Both the position numbers and the translations under genes were made by a program. Positions 27,401 through 34,859 of a stretch of DNA of 47,750 nucleotides are shown piece after piece. This DNA is from an uncultured Prevotella sp. (GTDB lineage: Bacteria; Bacteroidota; Bacteroidia; Bacteroidales; Bacteroidaceae): positions 1 to 47,750 of the forward strand of contig ONBC01000008.1 in assembly GCA_900315955.1 (NCBI GenBank). The letters run 5' to 3'. Position 1 is the first letter of the stretch; every line of letters begins with the position of its first letter. The notes beneath the pieces are model-generated. The model ran no database searches and was not told where the DNA came from. It saw only the letters and a list, made by a program, of their open reading frames with translations.

Positions 27401-28115
27401 TCGTGCCATGTTCGAGAGCTGGCAGACGAACCGCCAGGGACTGCTGATGTGGATGAGCCATTCCTGCTGGCCGAGCTTCGTGTGGCAGACCTACGACTAT
27501 TATTTGGAGCCTACGGCCGCTTATTTTGCCATCAAGAAGGCGTGCGAGCCGCTGCATATACAATACAATCCCGCCAAGGGCGAGATAGAGGTCGTGAACA
27601 TCAACCGCGACCTGAAGCAGCCGGTGACAGCGGAGATGCAGGTCATGGACATGCGAGGCAACGTCTTGGACCGAAAGGTCCGCGACATGCAGCCGGCGCG
27701 CGACACGACGGTGGTGGCTTTCCCCGAGGTCAAAGCTCCGGATGAGAATGTGTGGTTCCTTCGTCTGCGTCTGCTCGACGGCGCTGCCGTTGTCTCCGAC
27801 AACTTCTATGTCGAGGGACGCGAGCCTGACAATCTGTTGGCGCTCACCCGGACGCTCGAGGCTCCTAAACTCAGTCTCACCCGCCACTTCACGAAGCAGA
27901 ACGGTGAATGGGTCGGACGGGTTGTCGTCCGTAACACCGGCACGGCCCCCGCGCTGTTCGTCCGTCTCAAGCTCGTAGGCAGCGACGGGGAGCAGATCCT
28001 TCCGGTGCTCTATTCCGACAACTATTTCGCGCTGATGCCGGGGGAGAGCAAGACGGTAGAGGTGCGGTGCAGTGAGGATGACTGTCGTGGCCTGCAGCCG
28101 GAAATACGTATTTAG
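24420..28115 (+). CDS. GH2-like glycosidase with discoidin-type domains, secreted
   Basis: This protein of about 1231 aa has a signal peptide ending AADAQ. Two discoidin-like (F5/8 type C) carbohydrate-binding regions fill roughly the first 380 residues. A GH2 sugar-binding, immunoglobulin-like and TIM-barrel core follows, then C-terminal beta domains. In the barrel, Glu863 (CGRNEG) is the likely acid/base and Glu921 (HSEEGMQNVP) the likely nucleophile. The closest functional classes are beta-mannosidase or exo-beta-glucosaminidase; I cannot tell which. The TTG start at 24420 is chosen because it gives a normal signal peptide (KSLLLMAALGLF) downstream of the promoter; ATG 24438 is the alternative. 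A 15-bp tandem repeat at 25800-25874 inserts an Asn/Thr/Ser-rich stretch. Confidence 0.85.
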   Translation: MKSLLLMAALGLFMAADAQESTNGNRGIGLYPGSRSAYTAPRLVTSDVYRDLALHRLATASSSLDYNLTAQLATDGLLTQGTPVSLTVTNNGVVDVSRDRLKAFDGNCVTPYYIYHGQDATLQFLWTGMTIHADTLRLCFEMAYDASKVGGWRIDVEGSTDGIRWSRVGTTSGDGLPGYKTHETVSTDPNKQTGATNLPLCRGLVAIPLSYKNAAWKGLRLHFTMPSAVWWRILELDQGPAEGLPATFQLPDKTPWKASNMSWLPSEHFYSAWISAAVKNREPQWLQVDLGAQASIDRLRIHWLYAPKSGAVQVSNDGSHWTAVAKLSLARNNTVQDLPCKAEGRYVRLWLTQPQGQTYGVAEIEVLGRGGLTATGANTLDLGPGKLSLNRWLIRRDLPLGTEPLKGSSPWIEATVPGTALTSYINVGAVPETTIGNNMRQVSESFFNSDFTYKTCLIVRNGTISNETVSNGTISNRTVTNGTIFNEATGSEPGSQVGAAFSIDRSHQYLCFDGIDWRAVVELNGHRLGRIDGAFTRARFDISNLLKEGDNELVVHVRKNAHPGPVKIKNAQSTDLNGGVLGADNPTFHPTIGWDWITSTPGRCMGIWNDVYLTQDNGLSLEDPVVTTELNLPDTLATLTPAVKVVSTRQEPATVVLNGWIGPVRFSKTITVEAGKCREVSFSPAEFRQLSRQRMRLWWPNGYGEPYRYEAGFSLTSGSDTLYTIRYQAGLRQMGSALVPAPDGDGKRLHLFVNGVRVDPLGGNWGFSETNLRYRRREYDATVRYHRDMNMNMIRNWVGQTGDDEFYDACDKYGIMVWQDFWLANPWDGPDPDDEQMFMQNARDLISRIRRHPSIALYCGRNEGYPPESLQKALISAVASLHPQLPYIGSSADDVVSGHGPYGLKPTAWYFSHLSTKLHSEEGMQNVPTWESVRRFLGSDIQLSDGDAWGQHDFCLEGAPQGKVFNDIMERHFGKALSVKQYTEWAQWLNYDGHRAMFESWQTNRQGLLMWMSHSCWPSFVWQTYDYYLEPTAAYFAIKKACEPLHIQYNPAKGEIEVVNINRDLKQPVTAEMQVMDMRGNVLDRKVRDMQPARDTTVVAFPEVKAPDENVWFLRLRLLDGAAVVSDNFYVEGREPDNLLALTRTLEAPKLSLTRHFTKQNGEWVGRVVVRNTGTAPALFVRLKLVGSDGEQILPVLYSDNYFALMPGESKTVEVRCSEDDCRGLQPEIRI
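25800..25874 (+). repeat. In-frame 15-bp tandem repeat inside the GH2-like gene
   Basis: Five units of AATGRAACWRTCAGC-like sequence encode alternating N-G-T-I-S / N-E-T-V-S pentapeptides. Each unit is 5 codons, so changes in copy number keep the frame. Confidence 0.85.
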
Positions 28116-28522
28116 TTGGGAGATATACTGCGAGAACAGTGTTGGTTCATCTCTGTGAACTTCTCCCAAGCCCGAAGGGCTCTCTGCGTGCTCTAATTCT
28201 CCGCGGCTCAATAAACTCTGTGGATCAATAAGCTCTGCGACTCATTAAACTCTGCGGCTCTGCGAGAAGAAATCTATACGCTTTGCGAGAGAAGATCATC
28301 TTTTCGCGAGTTTTTTTTCTCGCCAAGCCGCAAAGGACGCAAAGGAGAAGCATGAATATTTTTGCAGCGGCTTATCACGGCTTATGCTCGTTTAGCAGCG
28401 ACTTTTCACGACTCTTCACGATTTATGCTTTTTTGCAACGACTTTCCACGACTCTTCACGACTTATGCTCGCTATCGCTCGCTTAGCGCAGAAGTATGCT
28501 CTTCGTGTACATTCCGATCCTC

Positions 28523-28614
28523 TTGCAGGGCGCGGCCCTTGTGGCCGTCCGCCATTGCAGAGTACCCAATTTCCCATCCGGGGTGCGGACGGCCACAAGG
28601 GCCGCGCCCTGCAA
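28523..28614. repeat. Perfect 30-bp inverted repeat (REP/MITE-like)
   Basis: The arms at 28523-28552 and 28585-28614 are exact reverse complements, separated by 32 bases. The arm begins TTGCAGGGCGCGGCCC and contains the 20-bp unit also seen at 24249-24268. Confidence 0.92.
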
Positions 28615-29366
28615 TGGCCGATACGGCACACGAAAGACCGAAGGGCTCTCTGCGTGCTCTAATTCGCAGAAGCAATAACTCCGTGGCTCAATAAACTCTG
28701 TGGATCAATAAGCTCTGCGGCTCCGCGAGAAAAAATATATACGCCGCTGCGAGAATCGATTGGCATCATAGCAAGGGTTTCATGGGGTCGGGGCAGAATA
28801 GACTGCCGAACAGATTAAATTTGGGTGACGCATTGACGAAGTCAGGACAGATGATACAGAACGGCTGATGATATTTGGACGGCCTTACGACTGCATGGGC
28901 TTCAATTCAATTCAAGCGAGAAGTTCCGCCGCAGGATGACATGCCGTCTGTTCAATTCTGGTATTAAACTCAAGGCAGTGGCCTATCCCAAGCGTTACCT
29001 GCATGACCAGAATCAGCAGTCACGCAGTATGAAACATCGAAACCGACGATTAATATGGAATCGCGGGTCGATTGCAGTGCAAACGGCCTGCGATTTCCCT
29101 GCAACTAATCAACGAAAATGAAGAGAAATCGAAGTTGGTGCAAACAGACTGATAATGAGGAAGAAACGGAATAATTTGCATAAGACTGCCCTGTTCGTAA
29201 AGGGCAGTAATATGCAGATTTAAGCAGAAGTTCAGTTACTAAACCGTTACCCGATTTGGGGATAGGTAACGATGGAGCAATGCTCGGTAACTGAATTATT
29301 TTCGCTCGTGTGGCTGTTGCTACGGTCAGCAGTTTTCTGCATAAGTGAGGAACGCTTTGAAATTGG

Positions 29367-29393
29367 TAATTTTGCCACAAAACATCAAAGCGT
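29367..29393 (+). promoter_or_regulatory. -7 box and operator-like repeat before the first integrase
   Basis: TAATTTTG at 29367-29374 is a -7 box. It is flanked by ACGCTTTGA (29352-29360) and its reverse complement TCAAAGCGT (29385-29393), the latter touching the ATG. The arrangement suggests autoregulation. Confidence 0.55.
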
Positions 29394-30623
29394 ATGAAAA
29401 CAGAGAAAATGAAGGTGTTGCTCTACCTCAAAAAGAGCGGTATTGACAAGTCGGGGAAAGCTCCGATTATGGGACGCATTACCATTGGGCGTTCCATTGC
29501 GCAGTTCAGTTGCAAGCTATCCTGCGATCCTAATCTTTGGAATCCCCGTGAGAGTAGGATGGACGGAAAGAGCCGTGAGGCGGTGGAAGTGAACGGCAGG
29601 TTGGAAAACCTGTTGCTGTCCGTTCAGTCGGCTTATCAGTCCCTGCTCTCCAAAGGTTGCCCGTTTGACGCAACCGACGTGAAGGAGCAGTTTCAAGGCA
29701 GCGTGCAGACACGGTGCATGCTCATCGAAAGGCTGGACATGCTCATCAAGGAAAAGGAAAACCATGTAGGCATTGACATCAAGGGAGGAGCCATACACGG
29801 CTACCACTCCACCCGAATACATTTACAGAAGTTCATTCAACGGAAGTACAAGGTCTCGGACTTGGCTTTCTCGCAACTCACAGAGAATTTTATCCATGAG
29901 TTCCGTCAGTATTTCTTAGCTGAGTGCGGTTTTCAGGAAAGCACGTTCTATAATGTAGCCTCGCATTTGAAGACGGTGTGTAGGCTGGCTTACCGTGAGG
30001 GGTTGGCTGATGTGCTACTTTTTGACAAGGCAAAGATATCAAAGGGGGATAAGAAACAGCCAAAGGCGTTGGACAGGGAGGCATTGGACAAGTTAAAGTC
30101 TCTCCGCTTTGATGATTTGGAGGAGGAGATGGAAACGGCAAGGGGCATCTTTCTCTTTGCCTGTTATACAGGTGCAGCCTATTGCGACTTGATGGAACTG
30201 AGCAAATCCCATCTTGTCCGTGATGATGAGAGAAGCCTGTGGTTGAGGTTCAACCGTCAGAAGACTGGTGTACTTTGCCGTATCAAGCTGCTGCCCGAAG
30301 CCGTTAGGCTAATAGCGAAGTACCGTAGCGATGAAAGGGAAACGCTGCTTCCATACATGAAGTACAAGAACTATCAGGCTTGTCTGAAAGCCCTGCGGCT
30401 TCGTGCAGGCATAACGTCTCCCTTTACCACGCATACCGCAAGGCATACTTTCGCAACGCTCATCACGCTTGAACAGGGTGTACCCATCGAGACGGTGAGC
30501 AAGATGTTGGGACATTCCAATGTAAGCATGACGGAACGCTATGCAAAGGTAACACCACAGAAACTCTTTGAGGAGTTCGACCGTTTCCTTTCTTTCACCG
30601 AAGATTTACGTTTAACCATATAA
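29394..30623 (+). CDS. Tyrosine recombinase (integrase) 1
   Basis: This 409-aa integrase has an N-terminal arm-DNA-binding domain (MKVLLYLKKSGIDKSGKAPIMGRI), a SAM-like core-binding domain, and a catalytic domain from about residue 220. The catalytic residues H-x-x-R lie in HTARHTFA, the second His in LGHSN, and the nucleophile Tyr in TERYAKV. The first conserved Arg is not evident in the box reading CYTGAAYCDLMEL, as in several Bacteroidetes integrases. It would integrate and excise the element. The second integrase starts 12 bases later. Confidence 0.92.
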   Translation: MKTEKMKVLLYLKKSGIDKSGKAPIMGRITIGRSIAQFSCKLSCDPNLWNPRESRMDGKSREAVEVNGRLENLLLSVQSAYQSLLSKGCPFDATDVKEQFQGSVQTRCMLIERLDMLIKEKENHVGIDIKGGAIHGYHSTRIHLQKFIQRKYKVSDLAFSQLTENFIHEFRQYFLAECGFQESTFYNVASHLKTVCRLAYREGLADVLLFDKAKISKGDKKQPKALDREALDKLKSLRFDDLEEEMETARGIFLFACYTGAAYCDLMELSKSHLVRDDERSLWLRFNRQKTGVLCRIKLLPEAVRLIAKYRSDERETLLPYMKYKNYQACLKALRLRAGITSPFTTHTARHTFATLITLEQGVPIETVSKMLGHSNVSMTERYAKVTPQKLFEEFDRFLSFTEDLRLTI

Positions 30624-30635
30624 AAGACAACCATT

Positions 30636-31886
30636 ATGAGAAGTACATTCAAGATACTGTTCTACATCAACAGACAGAAAGAGAAAGCAGATGGTAATAC
30701 CGCCATTCTATGCCGTATCACCATAGACGGAAAAAGTACTACCATTACCACGGGCGAAGAATGTAAGCCCTCCGAGTGGAACGCCAAGCAGGGCTTGACG
30801 ACTGACAGAAAGACCAATCAAAGACTCCATGAGTTCAGGGAACTTGTGGAAAAGACCTATCGGGATGTTCTTGTTAGGGACGGGGTGGTAAGTGTCGAAT
30901 TCATCAAGAACCACCTGCAAGGCATTGCCACCCATCCTACAACTCTCCTTGCCATGAGCAGGGCGGAACTGCAAGCAGTCAAGGAAAGTATTGGCAGGTC
31001 AAGAGCGGAGGGAACTTTTCTGAACCTGTCCCATTCTGACAGAAATCTCCGTGAGTTTGTCAAAGATAAAGGATTGCAGGACATACCCATTTCCACCATT
31101 ACGGAGGATTTGTTTGAGGAATACCGTTTCTTTCTCAAAAAGCGAGGATTGAAGGGAACTACAATCAACAACAATCTCTGCTGGCTGAGCAGGCTGATGT
31201 TCCATGCAGTAAGTCAAAGGATTATCCGCTACAATCCTTTTGAGCATGCCAAGTATGAGAAAGAAGAAAAGAAGATTCGCTTCCTGCAGAAGAGTGATGT
31301 TGCAAAGCTCATGGCAATGACGATGAATGACAGGGAAGCAGAACAGGCAAGACTGATGTTCGTCTTTTCCTGCTTTACGGGATTGGCAATCGCCGATATG
31401 GAACACCTGCAATATAAACATATCCAAACGGCAGCGGATGGGAGGAAGTATATCCGTAAGGAACGCCAAAAGACAAAGGTGGAGTTCATTGTGCCACTAC
31501 ATCCGATAGTAGAGGCCATTATCCGCCATTGTCTGGAAGAGCAGAATCTGAATGGAAAACAAAAAGCGGTGAAAGGAAAAGGCGAGACACTTATCTTTCC
31601 CCGTGAGTGCAGCCGAAGCGTGATAGATACCAAACTGTGCATTGTAGGCAAGGCTTGCGGTATTAGGGAACGGTTGTCGTTCCATATGGCAAGACATACT
31701 TCCGGCACCATGACACTCAATGCTGGAATCCCCATTGAGAGCATAGCCAAGATGATGGGACATGCCTCCATATCAAGCACGCAGATTTACGCACAGGTGA
31801 CGGACAAGAAAATTTCTGAAGATATGGACAGGCTCATTGCCAAGCAATCGGTAAAGGGAAAGGAAACTGCGGAGAGATGTTTGTGA
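30636..31886 (+). CDS. Tyrosine recombinase (integrase) 2
   Basis: This 416-aa protein has the same three-part layout as its neighbour: an arm-binding domain with LFYINRQKEKADGNTAILCRI, a core-binding domain and a catalytic domain. The catalytic motifs are HMARHTSG, MMGHAS and the nucleophile Tyr in STQIYAQV. The box-I Arg is replaced here too (CFTGLAIADMEHL). Tandem integrase pairs are known in Bacteroidales elements, where both may be required or one may serve excision. It is clearly co-transcribed with integrase 1. Confidence 0.92.
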   Translation: MRSTFKILFYINRQKEKADGNTAILCRITIDGKSTTITTGEECKPSEWNAKQGLTTDRKTNQRLHEFRELVEKTYRDVLVRDGVVSVEFIKNHLQGIATHPTTLLAMSRAELQAVKESIGRSRAEGTFLNLSHSDRNLREFVKDKGLQDIPISTITEDLFEEYRFFLKKRGLKGTTINNNLCWLSRLMFHAVSQRIIRYNPFEHAKYEKEEKKIRFLQKSDVAKLMAMTMNDREAEQARLMFVFSCFTGLAIADMEHLQYKHIQTAADGRKYIRKERQKTKVEFIVPLHPIVEAIIRHCLEEQNLNGKQKAVKGKGETLIFPRECSRSVIDTKLCIVGKACGIRERLSFHMARHTSGTMTLNAGIPIESIAKMMGHASISSTQIYAQVTDKKISEDMDRLIAKQSVKGKETAERCL

Positions 31887-31925
31887 ACTTTCGGATATAT
31901 CAATCTGTAAAATGGAGGAAACGGC

Positions 31926-32342
31926 ATGAATACGAACTATAAACCAAAAATAATGACCAACACGGACAATCATCGCAGTTACTTTGATTGGGGCAGGAAT
32001 ATGTAGGTTATCCGCAAGGGAAAAGGCGAGATTGCCATGACGGAGGGAGAACTTGCGAGGTTCTTCGGGGTAACTTGGAGAAAACTCAATCATAGGCTTC
32101 AAACGATTATGAAATCTTCCAACCTGCATCTCAATGAGAAGGGTGCAGATGAGGAAGAGGTTCTTGCCAATGGACAGTTGCAAGGCTATGCTCCGCTCTT
32201 TCCGATTCCAATCATCATCGCCCTATCCTTTCAGCTGGATAGAATGGAAGCCCATCTGTTTAGAGAGTATGTCTGTCAAAGATTGCAGACAGAGGCTGCC
32301 ATTGTAATGTCAATCTTCCTGTTGGGCAATACCAAGAACTGA
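31926..32342 (+). pseudogene. Small HTH-type protein with in-frame amber codon
   Basis: The frame opens at ATG 31926 (MNTNYKPKIM) and runs in phase through a TAG at 32004-32006. It continues VIRKGKGEIAMTEGELARFFGV to a stop at 32340. The downstream part, with ARFFGVTWRKLNHRL, looks like a helix-turn-helix domain. TAG probably replaces a TGG codon (Trp). Translation from the internal ATG at 32037 would still give a 101-aa HTH protein. Its position after the integrases suggests a regulatory role. Confidence 0.6.
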
Positions 32343-32566
32343 TGGATATATTTCCTTTTTCTTTCACCGATTATATCTTACTACATTACTACAATAAGAG
32401 TTAAAGCGGTGAAAGAAAAAGGATTGGCGTGTAGTCGGGAAATAGCAATCCTCATTACTACGGAATGACTACATACTATTACTATGTCAAGGAAAGAAAA
32501 AAACGATTTCGATGTGTCCAAGTGCATTCGTTCGCACGCCATTTCCACATCTTTTTCCGTTTTTCC

Positions 32567-32597
32567 TTGCAAGTTTCGGAAACTTTAACTATCTTTG
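32567..32597 (+). promoter_or_regulatory. Promoter of the surface-protein cassette
   Basis: TTG at 32567-32569 and TATCTTTG at 32590-32597 are 20 bases apart, in good agreement with consensus. The first cargo start codon is about 380 bases further on. Confidence 0.6.
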
Positions 32598-32755
32598 TAC
32601 CCGATTATAACTATCACTAAGTGAACGGATTGGAGGGCAACGGCTATCAGCGGCATCTTTCCTTATATAATAAAGGTGTATGCGTGGCGCAGGAAAAACA
32701 AGATTTTCCTGTGATTTTGTCGTCGGATTATTTGGCTGTTCCAAATAATTTGTTA

Positions 32756-32778
32756 CTCTCTCTCTCTCTCTCTCTCTC
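32756..32778 (+). repeat. CT dinucleotide repeat, about 11.5 units
   Basis: An uninterrupted CT run of 23 bases lies in the leader between the cassette promoter and its first gene. Slippage here could change leader length. Confidence 0.9.
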
Positions 32779-32980
32779 ATAGGCGCTACTGGCGTAACTT
32801 CTTACACAAACATCTTATTATACGCGCGCGTGAAAAACGGCGCAATGCCTTTGGGCAAGGGACTCGCAAGAGATTCCGTTGCCTGTTTTGTCGTGCCCGT
32901 TGGCCAGGTCACAAGGATAGGTTTAAGGAAGTTTTAACCACAGCCTATTTACCCAAGAAAGAGTTATAAATCAAGAATCA

Positions 32981-33154
32981 ATGATGAACTATAAACAAAT
33001 GGAAAGAAAGAAATTTTACATTGCTCCCGAGATGGAAGTGATACACCTGCATGACGAACAGTTGTTACAGGCGTTGAGCACGCAGCATGAACCACAGGTT
33101 CAAGATGAGTATGAAGACGAAGAGGACGAAGAAGAAGCACCTTTTGGCTTTTAA
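32981..33154 (+). CDS. Small acidic protein (57 aa) preceding the fimbrillin gene
   Basis: The protein begins MMNYKQMERKKFYIAPEMEV, continues with a hydrophobic IHLHDEQLLQAL stretch and ends with a very acidic tail of Glu and Asp before APFGF. ATG 32999 would give 51 aa. The KKFYIAPEMEVI start aligns with KKEYIRPQTEII of the small gene at 38232. Small proteins of this type are frequent in Bacteroidales next to fimbrillin-like genes; their role is unknown. There is no signal peptide. It lies 23 bp before the fimbrillin gene and is surely co-transcribed. Confidence 0.7.
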   Translation: MMNYKQMERKKFYIAPEMEVIHLHDEQLLQALSTQHEPQVQDEYEDEEDEEEAPFGF

Positions 33155-33177
33155 GTAATAACTGATTGCAGAGAACT

Positions 33178-34785
33178 ATGAATAAAAAGAAATTTATCAA
33201 TACAGCCAAGGCCGTGCTTGCAGGCATGGTGGTGATGTTCGGCATGACGACGATAACGTGACTACACCTAAAACCGCCAATGAGTTTGAGGGCTTGGACC
33301 TGACACTCACCTACTCCGTGGGCGAGGCGCAGAACGATTCGGTATTCACACGTGGCATGGCAACACGACCAATGACAGAGAAGCATACCTTCATGGGCAT
33401 GGAGGTGGAAACCTCAGTTACGGAGGACAAGGCTGTGCCACAGACAGCGCGCACACGCGCCACAGTATATAACACCGTGAACCTGGAGGGCAAGACGGTG
33501 TATGCCATTGTCTTTGACCCTGCGACCAACAAGGTTGTAGCCCCTCGTCAGGAACTGACCGTCAGCGACGGCAAAATTACCGTGAGAGGCAAGCGTGGAT
33601 GCAGGATTCTCTTCTATATCGGCTCTACACCATATGTTATTAAAGGAAACAACCTTTCTACATTCAAGGTAAACGAGAATAACACCACTGACCCCATGCA
33701 ATGCGTGTCAGATGTGATTACAAGTCTTGACCAAGACCTCGGCACGCTGTCGTTCAAGCATGTGTTCTCTAAGATACGGGTGGTATTGAAGACCTCCGAT
33801 GGAACCGTCGTCAATGCCTTTCGTCTGACAACGAAGGAAAAGTTCAACAACCCATATGCATCCGTAAATATCCTTGACCGTTCTTATACGGTAAGGGGCA
33901 TAACAAAAAACATGACTTTTACCGTGTCGGGCAATACTACATCGGAGGCCACAACAGACTATCAGAACTTTATAGTAAGTACGTCGAGCACGCTCACAGA
34001 CTTGACCCTGCTCTTTGACAAGAAAGGCAAGGGAGCCACCATCGGCGGTTCGAGGAACTGGCTGACGGATGTGAACAACGCGCTGAAGCTGAAGTCACGT
34101 GTGTTCCAGCCTGGGCATCGTTACAGCATCAATATCACCGTGAAGCCCTCCAACACAGATGCCTACTTGAACAGTGGATACCGTGCCGACAGGAACTACT
34201 ATCAGTGGGATGCTTACGAGGTTTATGGTGTGGGTGACCAGCGCAAGTGGAGTGCCGGAAACTCAGGAGGAAGATTCGGGTCGTACTTCAACACCAGCGA
34301 TGCCTCGCAGAGCTGCAGGAACTGTCCCTCTACTGACGAGATGCAAATGTATATCGGTGCAGGCGTTCTCATTGATGATGGTCATACGGGCACCTATCAG
34401 CAGTCGTACACCATTACAGACCCTGTAGCCGGGGATAAGACTACCTATCATGAGGGCGTATGGCTCAAGAAGAAGCAGTACATCGTAGGATTTGACAGCG
34501 GAACGGCACCCAAGGTTAGTAATACAGCCGGAACGAAAGGCCGTCCGACGAAAGATAACATCAGTGAGTATTTCTTCATGCCGTTTACAGGCTTCTATGA
34601 CCTGACAAACTTTGAAAACTCTTCTGCATATTACTGCAAGGGAATCCGGATACTTCATGTCCCGCACCGCTTATTCACGCACTCATTTCACGACATTAAA
34701 AGTATCGAATATGGGGGCAGGCATAGTCCTGCTGAACTGGACCAGCAACAACCTTGCTGCCGCAACTGTCTGGACAGCGGATTAA
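33178..34785 (+). pseudogene. Fimbrillin-like surface protein, frameshifted at both ends
   Basis: The gene should start at ATG 33178 with a signal sequence (MNKKKFINTAKAVLAGMVV). That frame stops at 33259-33261, and the body continues in another frame from VTTPKTANEFEG. The expected lipoprotein Cys lies in the missing part. The body (GLDLTLTYSVGE, DAYEVYGVGD, CPSTDEMQMYIGAGV, VWLKKKQYIVGF) resembles fimbrillin-family proteins, which form or cap cell-surface fibres. Near 34645 the frame shifts again; the true C-terminus (SGYFMSRTAYSR ... VWTAD) is read in frame 1 and ends at 34785. As written, only an unsecreted internal product could be made. Assembly error is possible. Confidence 0.78.
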
Positions 34786-34859
34786 GCGAGAATATACAAG
34801 GCTTTTTCAGAAACAGAACAGAGTTATAAATAACGAAATCAGAATTTAATTTTATTATT

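Larger units (their letters stand above)
28116..29393. other. Intergenic repeat mosaic and left end of the mobile element
   Basis: No credible gene lies here. The first 650 bases are a patchwork of repeats: ctctgtggatcaataagctctgcg (28216 and 28696 areas), cacgactt repeats (28370-28460), a copy of 22449-22473 at 28501-28525, and a perfect 30-bp inverted repeat. Bases 28823-28846 repeat 1563-1586. From about 29069 onward the sequence carries the element's left-end motifs. Confidence 0.55.
32343..32980. other. Long leader region of the surface-protein cargo
   Basis: No gene is evident. It contains several TACTACA/TGTAGTC motifs (32379-32480), a promoter at 32567-32597, a hairpin AGGAAAA/TTTTCCT near 32690-32710 and a CT microsatellite (32756-32778). 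The predicted leader of the cargo transcript is about 375 bases. Confidence 0.5.

Noticed and set aside
28936-29121. 61-codon plus-strand frame left of the integrase
   Set aside because: It overlaps the 14-bp element-end motif and lacks a start signal or known relatives.
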